Shown one piece after another: positions 1 to 10,506 of a stretch of 64,000 nt of DNA. The position numbers and the translations under genes were made by a program. The stretch comes from Oegoconia quadripuncta (taxonomy: Eukaryota; Arthropoda; Insecta; Lepidoptera; Autostichidae): the NCBI GenBank assembly GCA_949316235.1, contig OX438743.1:34503242-34567241 (forward strand). The letters run 5' to 3'. The notes below the pieces were generated by a model. It searched no databases and was not told where the DNA came from. It saw only the letters and a program-made list of their open reading frames with translations. Every line of letters begins with the position of its first letter. Positions within the stretch are counted from its first letter, which is position 1.

Positions 1-729
1 AAGTTATACCAATGCGATGCAACAAAATCGCCGTTGTACGTACATTGTGCATGCGATTGCGCCACCTTATTAAAAGTAACGACGACATGCAAATATTTTT
101 AGCAGTGAACATTGACCAATAATAAATTTCAGTTAAATATTCATATAAAAGTTATATCTAAATTTTCTCAATACTTTATTTATGTGGGACTGGAGTAAAG
201 TAACATATAAATACTTTATCGATCTGCAGGGCTGGCACAAATTATATTAAGTGACATAGAATAGGGGCCTGACAAAGTTTTTCATGTCTCAAATCTCGTC
301 TTTTCGTCCTACCACAACTTGATAGGTTGAGAAAATCAGCGTTCCATAGTTTGTCGGAGGGCACATGGCGAGATCGACAGCTGCATATGCGTAATTTTCT
401 TTTTCTCACTCGAGTTCCGCTAAGTTGTGCTAACCGTGACGTTCTCCATAGATTTTAATTTAGCAGAGGATTATTTTATCTATCATCGATTTTGAAATCT
501 GAACTTTAAGTTACCTAAGAGAGAAATAATAAAGCTTGTAAAAGGTACTTGCATTTACGTGGCCACATTCTGGCTCTCAAGAATTTAATGTTTTTGTCAT
601 CGACTCGCTAAGAAGAAGATTTAACATTTAACTATAAAAAAAAAACATACAAACGGCCGAATTGCGAAACTCCTCGTTTTTGAAGCCTGTTAAAAGGATC
701 TGTCGTCGCGCTTAAATGAGGTCTCGGGT
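1..729. other. No gene recognised (left edge)
   Basis: AT-rich sequence with no long open frame and no exon-like block on either strand. Exons 2 and 3 of the b561 paralogue, whose first exon ends at 955, would have to lie in this direction. I could not find them here, so they are probably beyond the window edge. Confidence 0.5.
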
Positions 730-894
730 GACGAAAGAGCTGGCAGCTACCTCAGGCATCGGATTAGCCTTGCCATTCAACGGGATAATGCTGCCTGTCT
801 TTTGGATACCCGTCCGCATGGTTCAGACCTCGAATACTTTCATAGTTCGGGAGCGTTTTCGGGTCTGTTCTCAGGTTTTAACTTTTTAATTTAA
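730..894 (+). pseudogene. LINE reverse-transcriptase C-terminal fragment
   Basis: The plus strand reads as the last part of a non-LTR retrotransposon ORF2: a block close to YLRHRISLAIQRDNAACLLD followed by a short acidic/aromatic tail and a stop at 892. The pattern RISLA-Q-GNAA-LG near the stop is familiar from Lepidopteran Jockey/CR1-type ORF2 ends. A similar block occurs at about 24.7 kb. Everything upstream is missing, so this is a 5'-truncated copy. The clade is uncertain. Confidence 0.5.
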
Positions 895-954
895 CTTTGT
901 GTTTTAATTAGTTACTCTTATATAAAAGTTTATCAATAAACCTATAAAACTTAC

Positions 955-1209
955 CCCAACTGTACAAAGTGCGATATGGGAGTAAACAGGAACTTGTTTA
1001 AAATTTTTAAAAGTTATAGTATACGTAAGAATGATAAAGGTAACGAATGCAATCAGCATATAAGCTAATCCAATGAAGGCCGCTCCCCAAGCCTTCATCC
1101 GATATTCGTCAGTTGGTGGTTCTATCAGTTGAAGTTTTATGGGACCATAAAATTCATGAATCCTTGGTTTGAATGCTTTCACACATTCTAATTGGCAGCC
1201 ATCCCCCAT
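955..1209 (-). CDS. Cytochrome b561 paralogue, exon 1 (partial gene)
   Basis: First coding exon, 85 codons, of a second cytochrome b561-type gene. It starts at the ATG at 1209, which lines up with the start of the complete copy at 6269. It ends in phase 0 at 955, just before a GTAAGT donor. The encoded block has a cytosolic N-terminus (MGDGCQLECVKAFKPR), a conserved IEPP-DEYR-K-WG stretch, one membrane helix at about residues 41-64, and SHIALCTVG, whose His 78 corresponds to heme-ligand His 74 of the neighbour. More than half of the residues match the first exon at 6027-6269. The gene reads leftwards, and exons 2 and 3 are not visible before the window edge. A recent tandem duplicate is the simplest reading. 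A lone duplicated exon cannot be excluded from this window. Confidence 0.75.
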
Positions 1210-2176
1210 TGTAATAAATAAACAGTAATTTAGTGCAGATATGAATTTACTAAAAATTTTCAATGAAAATGACAATTTAGATTGATGGATGTTTTATTCT
1301 TCCGTAGGTGGAAAGGCTAGGGAGCAAACCATAGCGCCACAAAATATATTCTCTTTATTGTCCGATTACGGCGAAGCCAAAAGGAGGTTAATGTTATCAA
1401 CGCGTCTGTATGTATGTTACCACATATAGCCTAATCGCCTCAGCTGATTTTGACAAATGAGGTGTCGTTAGATTCATGCTAATCACGTTATAGAGTAGGT
1501 GGATGTCATGTCATATAGCAATCATTTTGTCACCCTTGGCAATCAATAATTTAGTCACTTCAAACGGCTTTTTGGCGGGAACTCGGCGAGTGAAGTTGCA
1601 TTTTTCTTTATAATTCTTATAATTTGTGCATTCTAACTTTTGAAGCTTAATAATGGCAGAATATTGTGCAGCAAACGTTAGTCATGGTGTACAAGTGAAA
1701 CGTGTGTAACGGAGCTTTTGGGTTCCCACAAGAAGCCGCCAAAATCTTTTGTAAAGCATTCTGCCACTTTACTGAAGAATGACTTGACCGCGACTAGACT
1801 CTGTATACGCCAAGTATACGACGAATTACTTGTTTTGACTGAGACTGACTTACAAATTGAAGAAATAAGAGAAATAAGACATGGCTGTTATGGGCTAGAT
1901 CCCTTTGCCTTCTCCTAGAAGAGAGAATAAAACGAAAAAAAAAGTCACTTCAAACCGATTTCCGATTCCGATCTGAATTTTTTGTCCGGCTGACATAAGA
2001 CCGTCGTCCGCACTGCCCCTTTTTACAAAGAATTTCGTTGTTTTTGAAGAACTATTTATGGGACTTGTATATTTAGGTGGCACTATTTATGCACACTTTT
2101 TTAGGATAAGGATAAGAATAAAACTTGTTTTATTACCTCAAATATATACAATTTGTATACATACTTAAATGCTACT
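1210..2176. other. Spacer between the two b561 genes
   Basis: No gene recognised. Short plus-strand open frames such as the one near 1718-1918 lack family features and differ in no way from background. The promoter of the left paralogue should lie in the first few hundred bases above 1209, but I see no decisive core element. Confidence 0.4.
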
Positions 2177-2400
2177 TAAATGAAATGAAATGAAATGAAA
2201 TGAAAAATCTTTATTATTGATATAGAAATATTGGGCAACAGGAAATGGTTCAGCATAAATTACATAATTTCACCATGTAGATAAGCCAAAAAAAAATATC
2301 TGTATGCTGGTTATCCAATATTAATAAATGACATAAAGTCAAATTTGAAATTCAAATTATTTCCGTTTCTAAAATAGGTACTATTACAAAGCCACACAAT
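2177..2400 (-). mobile_element. LINE 3' end with (TGAAA)n tail
   Basis: Several TGAAA units (2177-2206) are followed by AATCTTTATTATTGATATAG. On the minus strand this is a CR1-type 3' end: a polyadenylation-like AATAAAGATT, then a pentanucleotide microsatellite tail. Only the 3' UTR is kept. The inner boundary is approximate. Confidence 0.5.
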
Positions 2401-2689
2401 TATAATAGGTAAAGCAGTCTTTGCCTATGAGAAATGAGAACTCCAGCAACACGTGACGTCAGAAAGCTCACTTAAAACTCCCTAACTACAATGGCACTAA
2501 TTTTCTTCTTTTGGGCACATTTAGCACTATTTTAGCACAATTTTTTGATATTATCAAAATAGCTGAATTCCACTGTATTTACTAGCATCACGTACGTTCC
2601 AAATTGTGTAAATAGTGCAAGGCGTACGAACGGCCAATTTTTCTCATTTTGAAAACACCGTATCGATATTACCAAATAAACCAATATCA

Positions 2690-2698
2690 ATTTTTATT
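2690..2698 (-). terminator. Possible poly(A) signal overlapping the stop codon
   Basis: On the minus strand the last Glu codon and the stop read GAATAAAAA, so an AATAAA hexamer (2698-2693) overlaps the TAA. In AT-rich DNA this can be chance, and the true cleavage site is not visible. Confidence 0.25.
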
Positions 2699-2992
2699 CT
2701 TCATTTATTTTGCAAATTTTCATTGTCGGGAAATAAAGAATTATCAACGTATAACCAATACAAAATCCAACAGTCAAATATAGTAATATTGGTAGCTTAT
2801 ACGTTGTCATATACCATTCGTTGATAGGGGGTCTTATAATTCCCGAGATACAACACAATGATGATGATAGGAATGCAATTTCACCAAAAAAAACGTGGAG
2901 AAATCTCATGTATTTTGTACATTCAGTGCTCGCGAAAAATACAATTGGGCCGATGAGTGCACAGAGTACTCCACTGCATAAAGCAACACCAC
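2694..2992 (-). CDS. b561 gene exon 3 (last)
   Basis: Codes residues 149-247 and the stop at 2696-2694. The acceptor is a pyrimidine tract plus CAG ending at 2993. It contains the last three hydrophobic segments, His 181 in RFLHVFFGEIAFL, and a short charged tail (MKICKINEE). The split Gly codon agrees with exon 2. Confidence 0.8.
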
Positions 2993-5900
2993 CTGGAAGA
3001 AAATAAATCAATGGAACCACAGAGTAACAATTTATAGTGGTAAGACAAGTTTCGGATTGGTAGCAGCTGGGGTTATCAAATTTCACATTACCAAATATTT
3101 AAACGAGTAGTTGTAGCAATACTCCTCGCACTCCGCACCCCGCTACCCTTCGAAACCCTTAACTAACAGTACGGAAAAGGCAGGCTAGGTTGTTCTTCTT
3201 GCTGTAATGGAACTAGAAGTAACTGTTTGATTTCTCATGGAAATGATTGATCAAAGCGCCTCTATATACCAATAAATAAACAAATACCAACCAACCTCTG
3301 TTTTTTTTTTGCATAATTAAATATAGTAACGTAAAAGTCGTAATACTAAATTTGTACTTAATCTGTAGCCCGTTGGTGAAAAGGCCAGTAATGAGTTACA
3401 CACTTAGAGAAATGAATATATGAAGTTAGAGCAATTTTTTACTATAATTTTTGTAGTTTAATTTTCTATTAGAAAATAAGATGACTGTACAATCTGTCTT
3501 ATTTTAAAACGCTTTTATTACCTTCACTTGTAACTAACAATGTAATCAAATCTTGAAAGTTAATTTAAAGTTACTTCTAGTTGTCGTATCGAATGAAACT
3601 TTGTATGTATTATGTAATTCTGATGACAATACTATAATTTGATATGTTCGAGCTGATCTGATGATGGAGCCAGAGAGTGGATGCTGAAACTCTTCAGTGG
3701 CTACTAGTAAACCCCTCGAGTTTGGGCTCATATGATTCGTTTTGACGAGTCTGATATATTACACTTGGTGTCGAGGATCTGATGACAGAGCCAGGAGATG
3801 GATAGTGGAAATGTAGCGTGTTTTTTTAGTTTTTTAAAGTACATATTATTTATTAACCGACTGCAAAAGTGTTCTATGAGGTTCTATGTTTGAGTATAAT
3901 TTTCGTCAATAGTTAACCAATTTTGATTATTATTTTTTTGTTTGGTTTACAGCCAGTGTGGTCACATAGTTGTGAAGAACTGATGATGCACACCGGAGAT
4001 AGAGAATGGAACCTTACTGAAGTCGGTTGCTTTGCCATTTTTTATATGTTCAATTATTACAAAGTATGCTGTCGGGTAAATATTATATTCCTATATCCTT
4101 AACAGCTTGACCGATTTTAAGTGCAAGATCTAACCTCAGACTGTCCTACGGTAATTTTTATGTGGATATGGTTAAATGCTTTATCCGGCATAAACTACTC
4201 ACTTCGTCGGCATATTAGCCGTGATTGAGCAACAAATTAAGAAACATTCAAACTTTCGCATTTATAATTACTTGATTTGGATCCAAGGAAAAGGTTACGT
4301 ACCAGATATACCATGGAAAGTAACAATGGTCTCCTCTGTGTATTCACACAACAGGAAGAATATTGCTGTCCCGCCACCACAACTTAATAATCCAAAGGTC
4401 TGTGTGCACACATGCTCGATCTTTTTGTCCATATACTTTAACATGAGAGAAGGGCCGTTCATATCGTTCATTATTAAGATGCCTGTTGGTATACATAATT
4501 GGTACTGAAACAATATTAATTCATCATTAGCCTATAATCACCCTATGAATAATGTGGCATGTAAGAAGACTATATAAAACAGGTTAAAAAGTAAAACCTA
4601 CGACTATACAGAAACCTTACTAGAAGTAGGCTGCTAATTTTAAGATAATATTTCTTGAAAATGCTAGTATTAACTAATTAGCACTTATTAACACAGAGTG
4701 AATAGGCATTTACTGAGATCGCGTACTTCATCTTCAACCACATCGTCACTTTCCATCAGGTGAGATTGTGGTCAAACGCGATTCTAGTCAATCATAAAAA
4801 AAAACTTTGTTGTTTGATTATTTGTGTTTTTAAATACAGACACTATGTTTATGTTTGTACAGTCGAAACATTACCCTAGTTTGGGCGTCACACTAATATA
4901 ATTCATTAGCAAACCTAAGCATTAACCTAAACTTTAAATTACCTAATTAAAATTTCTGTCATTAGAATTAAATTATATTGCTTTGCTACGCTCAATTTGT
5001 ATTTAGATTATACTAATCGACCGATCCTTGTGGAGATCTTTGGGGGAAACTTTGGTCCAGCAGTGGACGTCTGATGATGATAATACTGAAATCAATTTGA
5101 TCTTGTTTCTTCTTTTCTTTTTTCCGTAAAAGTACTTTGTACCATTTTCTGGAGCCCTCTCTATACTGTATAGACTGAAAACAGGGTAGAAACACCCAGC
5201 AGAATGATCGAAGCGAGCGAGCAAGATTGGTCAGGGCAGAACCGACTCGGAATTTTAAGTTCAGAAGAGTCCTCATCGTTCGCCACTACGTTTTTTTAAA
5301 CCACCCAGAAACCAATTCACACTTGCATTATTTCCATCTGCAATTCGACATACAAATACGATATAAAATTCGGATACAAAAGCGACTCAATCAAAAGTTA
5401 CTCCTTATCGATGATATCATAAAATATATAATGCTATTATAGCAAAAAAGGAACACATATCGTTCGCCTGTCCGTCTGTCAGTATGGCACTGGCATTTTT
5501 TTAACAGAATATTAATGCTGTAAAGCTCAAATTTGGCACGGATTTGGATGGAATTATGACGCCTATAACGTTGTGAAATAAAATCTAGAAAAATATATTT
5601 TTAACCGACTTCAAAAAAGGAGGAGGTTCTGTATTCGGGGCGTATTTTTTTTTTTTAAGGTATCTCCTTGTAAAGTGGGAGAAATATTTTTTATTATTTT
5701 CTTCCCCATTGTGTAAGTTATTGTTTAGTAGTTCTATCAAATATAGTGGAGGTTGTCTTGACCAGTCCTTAGATACAGAGTCCTCTTTAATATTAAACGT
5801 TAAAATTGTGCATTTTGGAGATACGTTTCAGGAGCCTACCAGATAAACCTATGATTTTGTACATTTGTAAACAACGAATAAGTTAAGACTGTAGTTGATA

Positions 5901-6269
5901 TTGTACCCGACCTCCCGACAAGACTTGGCCTTTTTCCATAGTGTCTCATGTGCAGTAGTTCAAGGATTATAATAACTATAATCATACTTCTATGACAATA
6001 TATATTATTATGGTATGTGTACTCACTCCAACTGTACAAAGTGCGATATGAGCAAGAACAGGAATTTCGTCATTAAAATTAAGTGTGTATCCTAAAAGAG
6101 TAAACGTGACGACGGCCATCAACATATATGAGAATGCAATGAAAGCCGAGCCCCAAGTCTTGCTTCGATATTCATCTGATGGTGGTTCTATAAGAACAAT
6201 TTTAACGGGACCCGTAAATTCATGAACCCTCGGTTTAAATGGTTTCACGCATTCTAACTGGCAGTCCAT
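2694..6269 (-). CDS. Cytochrome b561 domain protein, CYB561D1/D2-like
   Basis: Three exons (6269-6027, 4504-4303, 2992-2694) join to 744 nt, 247 residues plus stop. Splice sites are GTGAGT/TTTCAG (phase 0) and GTACGT/TTCCAG (phase 1, shared Gly 149). The phases match, which supports the model. Hydrophobic stretches sit at about 39-63, 70-92, 112-135, 149-170, 178-201 and 215-236, the six helices of the b561 fold. Histidines at 74, 112, 145 and 181 have the spacing of the two heme pairs in this family; the fourth lies in FLHVFFG, a typical b561 motif. Family members pass electrons across a membrane, usually from ascorbate to ferric iron or monodehydroascorbate. The short length and lack of other domains resemble CYB561D1/D2. 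The roughly 38-residue N-terminal cytosolic extension is shared with the tandem paralogue. Function is inferred from the fold. Confidence 0.82.
3545..4045. repeat. Diverged repeat with AACCGACT...AGTCGGTT ends
   Basis: Three diverged copies of a 'GA-CTGATGATG-AGCC-GAGA' unit occur near 3655, 3776 and 3978. An inner block from AACCGACTGCA at about 3856 to TGAAGTCGGTTGC at about 4033 has short inverted ends. A related AACCGACTTC block starts at about 5601 and a related 'GATGGAGCCAGAAGA' unit lies at about 21713. This repeat type, with the AACCGACTTCAAAAA start, is common in Lepidoptera. Confidence 0.5.
4070..4272 (+). repeat. Degenerate CCGCGACTTCG-type repeat
   Basis: The right part (GTGATTGAGCAACAAATTAA, then AACTTTCGCATTTATAAT) matches the right ends of better copies at 19.6-19.9 and 32.3-32.5 kb. 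The left end is eroded. It lies in intron 2 of the b561 gene region, just beside exon 2. Confidence 0.45.
4303..4504 (-). CDS. b561 gene exon 2
   Basis: Codes residues 82-148 plus one base of codon 149. The acceptor is a TTTCAG ending at 4505 and the donor is GTACGT after 4303. The GTACGT donor is fixed by the phase of exon 3. It carries His 112 (KKIEHVCTQ) and His 145 (VTFHGIS) and a helix containing SCGGGTAIFFLL. The intron upstream holds a 'GCATTTATAAT'-type repeat end just to the left of this exon. Confidence 0.8.
4715..4800. repeat. LINE-Z related fragment
   Basis: GATCGCGTACTTCATCTTC and the following ACCACATCGTCAC resemble 38740-38790, where they continue from a LINE-Z 3' region. Only this short piece is present, followed by an A-rich run. 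Confidence 0.35.
5018..5090 (+). mobile_element. RTE-type LINE 3' tail
   Basis: The stretch resembles the very end of Lepidopteran RTE ORF2: CCAGCAGTGGACGTCTGATG followed by ATG/ATA repeats. Intact relatives encode a QQW-type motif just before the stop. Only about 70 bp remain. Confidence 0.5.
5454..5640. repeat. CTGTCCGTCTGTC repeat plus AACCGACTTC block
   Basis: A 'CGCCTGTCCGTCTGTCAG' motif like that at 17.2 kb precedes an AACCGACTTCAAAAAAGGAG block. Both are known Lepidopteran interspersed motifs. Boundaries are not defined. Confidence 0.35.
6027..6269 (-). CDS. b561 gene exon 1
   Basis: Codes residues 1-81 from the ATG at 6269 to Gly 81, followed by donor GTGAGT. It contains the Cys-rich N-terminus (MDCQLECVK), the first membrane helix (about 39-63) and heme-ligand candidate His 74 in VLAHIALCTVG. 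The reading frame continues through the donor for a few codons into intron sequence, so an unspliced reading would add a false tail. Confidence 0.8.
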
Positions 6270-6574
6270 GGTGATAAATTAACTAAATACAAAAATTTTG
6301 AACCGATATTTCGACCTTAAATTTTGTAAACAGACGGATGACACAATATGACATTTCCCTTTTTAAATTCTCCAATTTTATTAATGCAAGGTAATGGTAA
6401 TCTCTACGGCTTTGGACACATCCTGAATTTAAAAAAAAGTTAGAAAGGTTTACCCAATTTGGGGTAAAGCTGTTGATATTTCTCAACTTTCAACGTAGGT
6501 TTTCGTGTTTGTGACCACTGCATGTAGTAGTAAAGCGAGAATCAACGAATCAAATCAATCTACAGTTTACGGCC

Positions 6575-6850
6575 CGTGACTCCGTCCGCGTGAATTTCGA
6601 AATAAATATCGGGATTACGGAATACCAAAACAATAGACTTGGCTGTATGGACGCGGTACCGTATGCCTGTCCAACACGACAATCAAAAAACTGTCTGTTT
6701 GTGGCATTATAGCGCCAAGGGTTGAACCAGTTTAAAACGGTTTATTTTCGAAAGTTGGTGATTGTGACATGGTTCTAAGCCGTAATACATAGTAGTCTTT
6801 GGTTCTAAGCAATGTTTGATGGAAATCGGTTAAGTCGTTTCGAAGATAAA
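6575..6850. repeat. Diverged repeat left of the mariner
   Basis: Contains GACTCCGTCCGCGTGAATTT, a GGCATTATAGCGCC stretch and GATGGAAATCGGTTAAG. A second diverged copy of the central and right parts lies at 8185-8415, on the other side of the mariner. The repeat is probably non-autonomous; class unknown. Confidence 0.35.
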
Positions 6851-7039
6851 TAGGTCTTTACCTATGAAATTGCCGTTCTGCAGTACTGGCCATTTCAAAT
6901 CAAAATAATTTTTGTTTGGCTAAGAATTCTAATTTCAAATTAATTTTATTTTAAAAACATGGAACTCTTTTTCCAAAAGTAGTCATTTGTTTATTGATTA
7001 GTGTTACATTTTCATCGCATTTCAATCTTTTTCGTCATC

Positions 7040-8040
7040 ATGGATACGTTAAAAATTCGAGTAATTATGGAATATGAGTACCGTCGTGGCAGCAACGCGG
7101 CACAAGCGGCACGCAACATCAACGACGTTTACGGAGCTAACCTACAAACCAACGCACCACCTTGTTATTGGTTTGCTCGCTTCCGTTCTGGGAATTTCGA
7201 CCTGAAAAATTAACCTCGCGGTCGTCCGAAGACTTTGGTCGACAATGACGAATTAAAGGCGATTGTGGAAGCTGATGATACACAATCTACGCCTGAATTA
7301 GCAGCAGCTTTCGACGTTAGCGTCAAAACAATATTGGTCCATTTGCGTGAAATTGACAAGGTAAAAAAGCTTGACAAATGGGTGCCCCACGAAATCAATG
7401 ATCGCCAGCGCGAAGTACGCGTCGAGGCGTGCCTTGCACTGCTCAACAGATACACAAATGAAGGAATTTTGAACCGCATTGTTACCTGCGATGAAAAATG
7501 GGTTCTGTTTGATAACCGCAAGCGCTCAGCAAGTTGGTTGGATCCTGGTTCAGCACCTAAACAATGCCCTAAACGAAAACTTACCCCTAGAAAAGTGATG
7601 GTCACTGTTTGGTGGTCTAGCGCCGGTGTGATTCATCACAGCTTCTTACCATACGGGATGAGCATTACTGCAGATGTGTACTGTGAAGGACTGAACACAA
7701 TGATGGAGAAGCTGGCACATCTCCAACCAGCATTGGTCAATCGCTCCTCTCCGCTGCTCCTGCACGACTACGCGCGACCTCATACTGCACAGCAGACGGT
7801 CTCCAAGTTGCAAGAACTGGGGTTGGAAGCTCTCCGTCATCCGCCCTACTCACCAGACCTTGCGCCTACAGACTACTACTTTTTCCAGAATTTGGATAAC
7901 TTCTTGGCAGGAAAAAAATTCAATACCCGAGAGGCAGTACAAAATGCCTTTGAAGAATTTGTTGCCTCCCATCCATGCAGCTGATTTCTTTAAGAAGGGC
8001 ATTTGCGATTTTATTGTATATATAGATTTACCTATCCAAA
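7040..8040 (+). pseudogene. Mariner transposase pseudogene (mori/cecropia type)
   Basis: The start is MDTLKIRVIMEYEYRRG at 7040. The helix-turn-helix region leads into RSGNFDLKN, then an in-frame TAA at 7211, where relatives continue with PRGRP. Reading resumes and runs to 7984 through VPHE, VTCDEKWVLFDNRKRS (first catalytic Asp), LLLHDYARPHTA (second Asp; the usual HDNARPH Asn is Tyr) and YSPDLAPTDYYFF (third Asp, 34 residues after the second). Near 7970 the frame is lost: FFKKGICDF, part of the normal C-terminus, is in another frame. About 345 residues is usual for the family. The nonsense codon, the Tyr substitution and the frameshift make it inactive. An AGGTCTTTACCTATGAAATT block at about 6852 may be the left terminal inverted repeat, but I found no convincing right partner. 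Confidence 0.85.
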
Positions 8041-8184
8041 ACTCTACGAATAATACCTACATTCAGTTCATAAACACACGGAGATTGAATATTTGAAGAG
8101 GCAGTGAATCTCTTCATACGATGCTCGCTCGCCATCTAGCCCGAGGGATTGCTAAGAACCCATCACAGTGGGAAAAACGTACAC

Positions 8185-8415
8185 TACCGAACTAAATGTT
8201 GCAATACATGCAGATTATTTTTAAACCCTAACGCAAAGAGGGGCTCTTGAAGTCTTGTGCATGGCATTTTAGTGCTAAACCGGCTGAATCGATTTAAATG
8301 CGGTATTTGTTTCGAGGATTGGTCTTTCAGATCTCTCCTCTGAGTCATGGAATGTTTTGGATGGAAATCGGTTCAGCTATTTCCAAGATTTAAAATGGTT
8401 TATTTATCTAGATGA
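8185..8415. repeat. Diverged repeat right of the mariner
   Basis: Shares GGCATTTTAGTGCTAAACCG and GGATGGAAATCGGTTCAG motifs with the block at 6575-6850. It may be another copy of the same non-autonomous element. Boundaries are approximate. Confidence 0.35.
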
Positions 8416-8461
8416 TTTCATATCATCGGATTTTCTAGATCTTAATAAATGTTTCATAAAT

Positions 8462-8735
8462 TTGTGTAGAGATTAAGAACTCTATCTATACGAAACGGTC
8501 GCGGGTTCGAATCCCGCATGGGGCATTATTATGTTTGTAAAATGAATACGGACACGTGTACCCAAGTCATGGATGTTTTCATTTATTATATGCATATATT
8601 TACAAAAAGAATGTATTGGTGTAGTACCTATATCAACCATCTGGTCTCCACAACACAAGCCTAGTTGCTTAGTGTGGCTCTAAATGGTGTTGTGTGAATA
8701 TGCAAGGATATTTAATCATTTGTTTATTTATATTT
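8462..8735 (+). mobile_element. SINE-A (tRNA-headed SINE)
   Basis: The head has an exact pol III B box, GGTTCGAATCC, and a degraded A box. The body continues with GAATACGGACACGTGTACCC, TCAACCATCTGG and AGCCTAGTTGCTTAGTGTGG, ending in an A/T-rich tail. The head is more diverged than in the copy at 31.5 kb. Confidence 0.75.
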
Positions 8736-8837
8736 AATGATAGTTAATATAATCGACGCTCTCTCTAACCAAAATTACGGGGATAGCACAGACAGAATTT
8801 ATAACATATAAACAAATACCTTTTATACATGCTGTGT

Positions 8838-8946
8838 CATCATCATTTTCTGGCCCTAGTCCCAATTTATTTGGGTCTACGACTTTACGACGACTTTTTT
8901 TCCAATCTCTATCAGCCGTTACTTCACCATTCATGCTCTTTATCAC
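8838..8946 (-). mobile_element. RTE-type LINE 3' end
   Basis: On the minus strand it encodes DRDWKKSRRKVVDPNKLGLG followed by a GATGATGA tract. The same PNKLGLG end occurs in the opposite orientation at 33.2 kb. This is a 5'-truncated RTE-like insertion. Confidence 0.6.
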
Positions 8947-8949
8947 TGT

Positions 8950-9950
8950 ATGACAATCAATAAAGAAATCTAGTGTAGTCAGTCTAGTTTTTCGATCATG
9001 ATTAGTGAAACTTCAACAATTGGACACCTGAAGGGTTATGTTATGTATGGATAAGGAAAATTGAAAACTGGAGTTCAATTTGGGCATATTTCAACGTACG
9101 TTGACTGGCAGACGATGTAGACGAAAGAAAGGATTACAATAATTTTGCGGACTATACATTACACAAACCTAGTTCACGTTTCAGTTCCATTCGGGTTATT
9201 TGAATGAAAAAGTAAAATACACACGTTCGTTTGAATATACTCGTAGTTTCGTGATTCACTTACGCGAGCGTGAAAAAGCAGATCTGGGTACACATGACGC
9301 GATCCCTTGTCCGCCATGTCGCGCGGAAGTGCAAACTTTATTTGGGAATCCAAAAATAGAGGCAAAATAACTGCCGTGGAAACTATGTTGAAACTTTTTT
9401 TTGAATCTACTGACTCTTATGCTCGTAGTTACATAACACGTTCATCTTCCTCATCATCATGTAACCCTGCAGGACAGATTTCCTTCATGGTGGGTTTGGT
9501 CTTAACCGCCACGCTAGGCAAGCGTTAGCGATTGTAGACCTGGAAGACTGGTCAGTGACGCAACGCTAGGCTGTGCTATCAAAAAACTTCTGTTCCCTTA
9601 GGGTGATATTATATCACAATTGCACGACCTACGTCGCATCGATGTTATCATCAAATCAGGATGACCGATACTCGTGACTTATTTATAACACTTTAAGCGA
9701 CAATAGATAGTTTTGTGGATAACTGTCAACCTGTAAGCGATCAAACAAAGCTGAATGGGTACAAAACTATCGATGTGTCGACACAATTTGTGGCTGCTCA
9801 CATTATAGCAGCCATTGAAAGTCAAATACTAGGTACAAGCCTCTCCTATGGCGCGATTTGCATTGCCTTTCATATGAAGTGTTTTGGGAACTCCACACCA
9901 AGCTGCTGCACGTCACTGGTGTAATATAGGTATTGTTATACTTACTAACT
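8950..9950. other. No gene recognised
   Basis: Mixed unique sequence with no recognised domain. Short open frames at about 9307 and 9715 carry no family signature. Confidence 0.4.
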
Positions 9951-9954
9951 ATTA

Positions 9955-10200
9955 GTCGTCTTTTACGACACCTTGAGAGAAGACTTATTTGGCTATTCTA
10001 CTCTGCCGGAAACCATACGGCCAGCTGGCTGCTCAGTTTGGTGTATACCACACAAATACGGTGATGAATGCCACCGGACTATGTCGATCGTGCAGGTGTT
10101 ACATCACCTGTCGCCTTGTACGCTTATCGCAATGGAAGGAAATGGGTTGGTTCTATATTTTACTCTGCCGGAAACCACACGGCAACACGTAAGGTCCAGA
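9955..10200 (-). repeat. Two tandem partial copies of LINE-G
   Basis: The motif CTACTCTGCCGGAAACCATA (about 9998) recurs as TTACTCTGCCGGAAACCACA (about 10162). Each copy is preceded by a diverged version of a TTTTACGACACC or GCCTTGTACGC stretch. Reverse-complemented, they match GTATGGTTTCGGCAGGTAA at 51.9 kb. LINE-G is my label for the repeat containing CGTGGGTGTCGTAAAAGG. Confidence 0.5.
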
Positions 10201-10227
10201 GGCTTGTTATAGAGTGGTGGTTGATAA

Positions 10228-10500
10228 TAATATTAATAAATAAATAAATATCCTTACAGCGCCATCTAGTTCCACAGTAAGCAACTATAAGCTTGTGTTG
10301 TGGATACCAGATGGTTGATATACTACATAAATACATTTTTTTTTTGAAATAAATACTTATTATAAATGAAAACATCCATAACTCGGGTACACATGTCCGT
10401 ATTAAACACACAAACATATGCCCCTAGCGGGATTCAAACCCGCAACCTTTTGGTATAGTTTTGGTCAGAGTTGCTAACCACTACACCAAACAGGTCGTCG
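10228..10500 (-). mobile_element. SINE-A, near full length
   Basis: Minus-strand copy. The head reads TTTGGTGTAGTGGTTAGC (A box) and ends near 10500. The B-box region is mutated (GGTTTGAATCC). The body has GGTACACATGTCCG and TCAACCATCTGGTATCC read from the minus strand, and the tail is the AAATAAATA run at 10228. Confidence 0.8.
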
Positions 10501-10506
10501 TTGATT

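Noticed and set aside
2615..3006. Plus-strand frames opposite the last b561 exon
   Set aside because: Antisense of a coding exon with matching splice phases.
6845..6885. AGGTCTTTACCTATGAAATT as a certain mariner left inverted repeat
   Set aside because: I could not find a convincing inverted partner after 8000, so it is mentioned only as a possibility.
9973..10212. Two overlapping plus-strand frames with LCRKP and similar repeats
   Set aside because: They reflect the duplicated LINE-G end and are in different frames in each copy.
10441..10500. Possible tRNA genes at the many GGTTCGAATCC sites (8.5, 10.4, 19.4, 30.6, 31.7, 40.1, 44.8, 54.9, 55.6, 62.9 kb)
   Set aside because: Each is followed by a SINE body and the heads do not fold into intact cloverleafs; they are SINE promoters.
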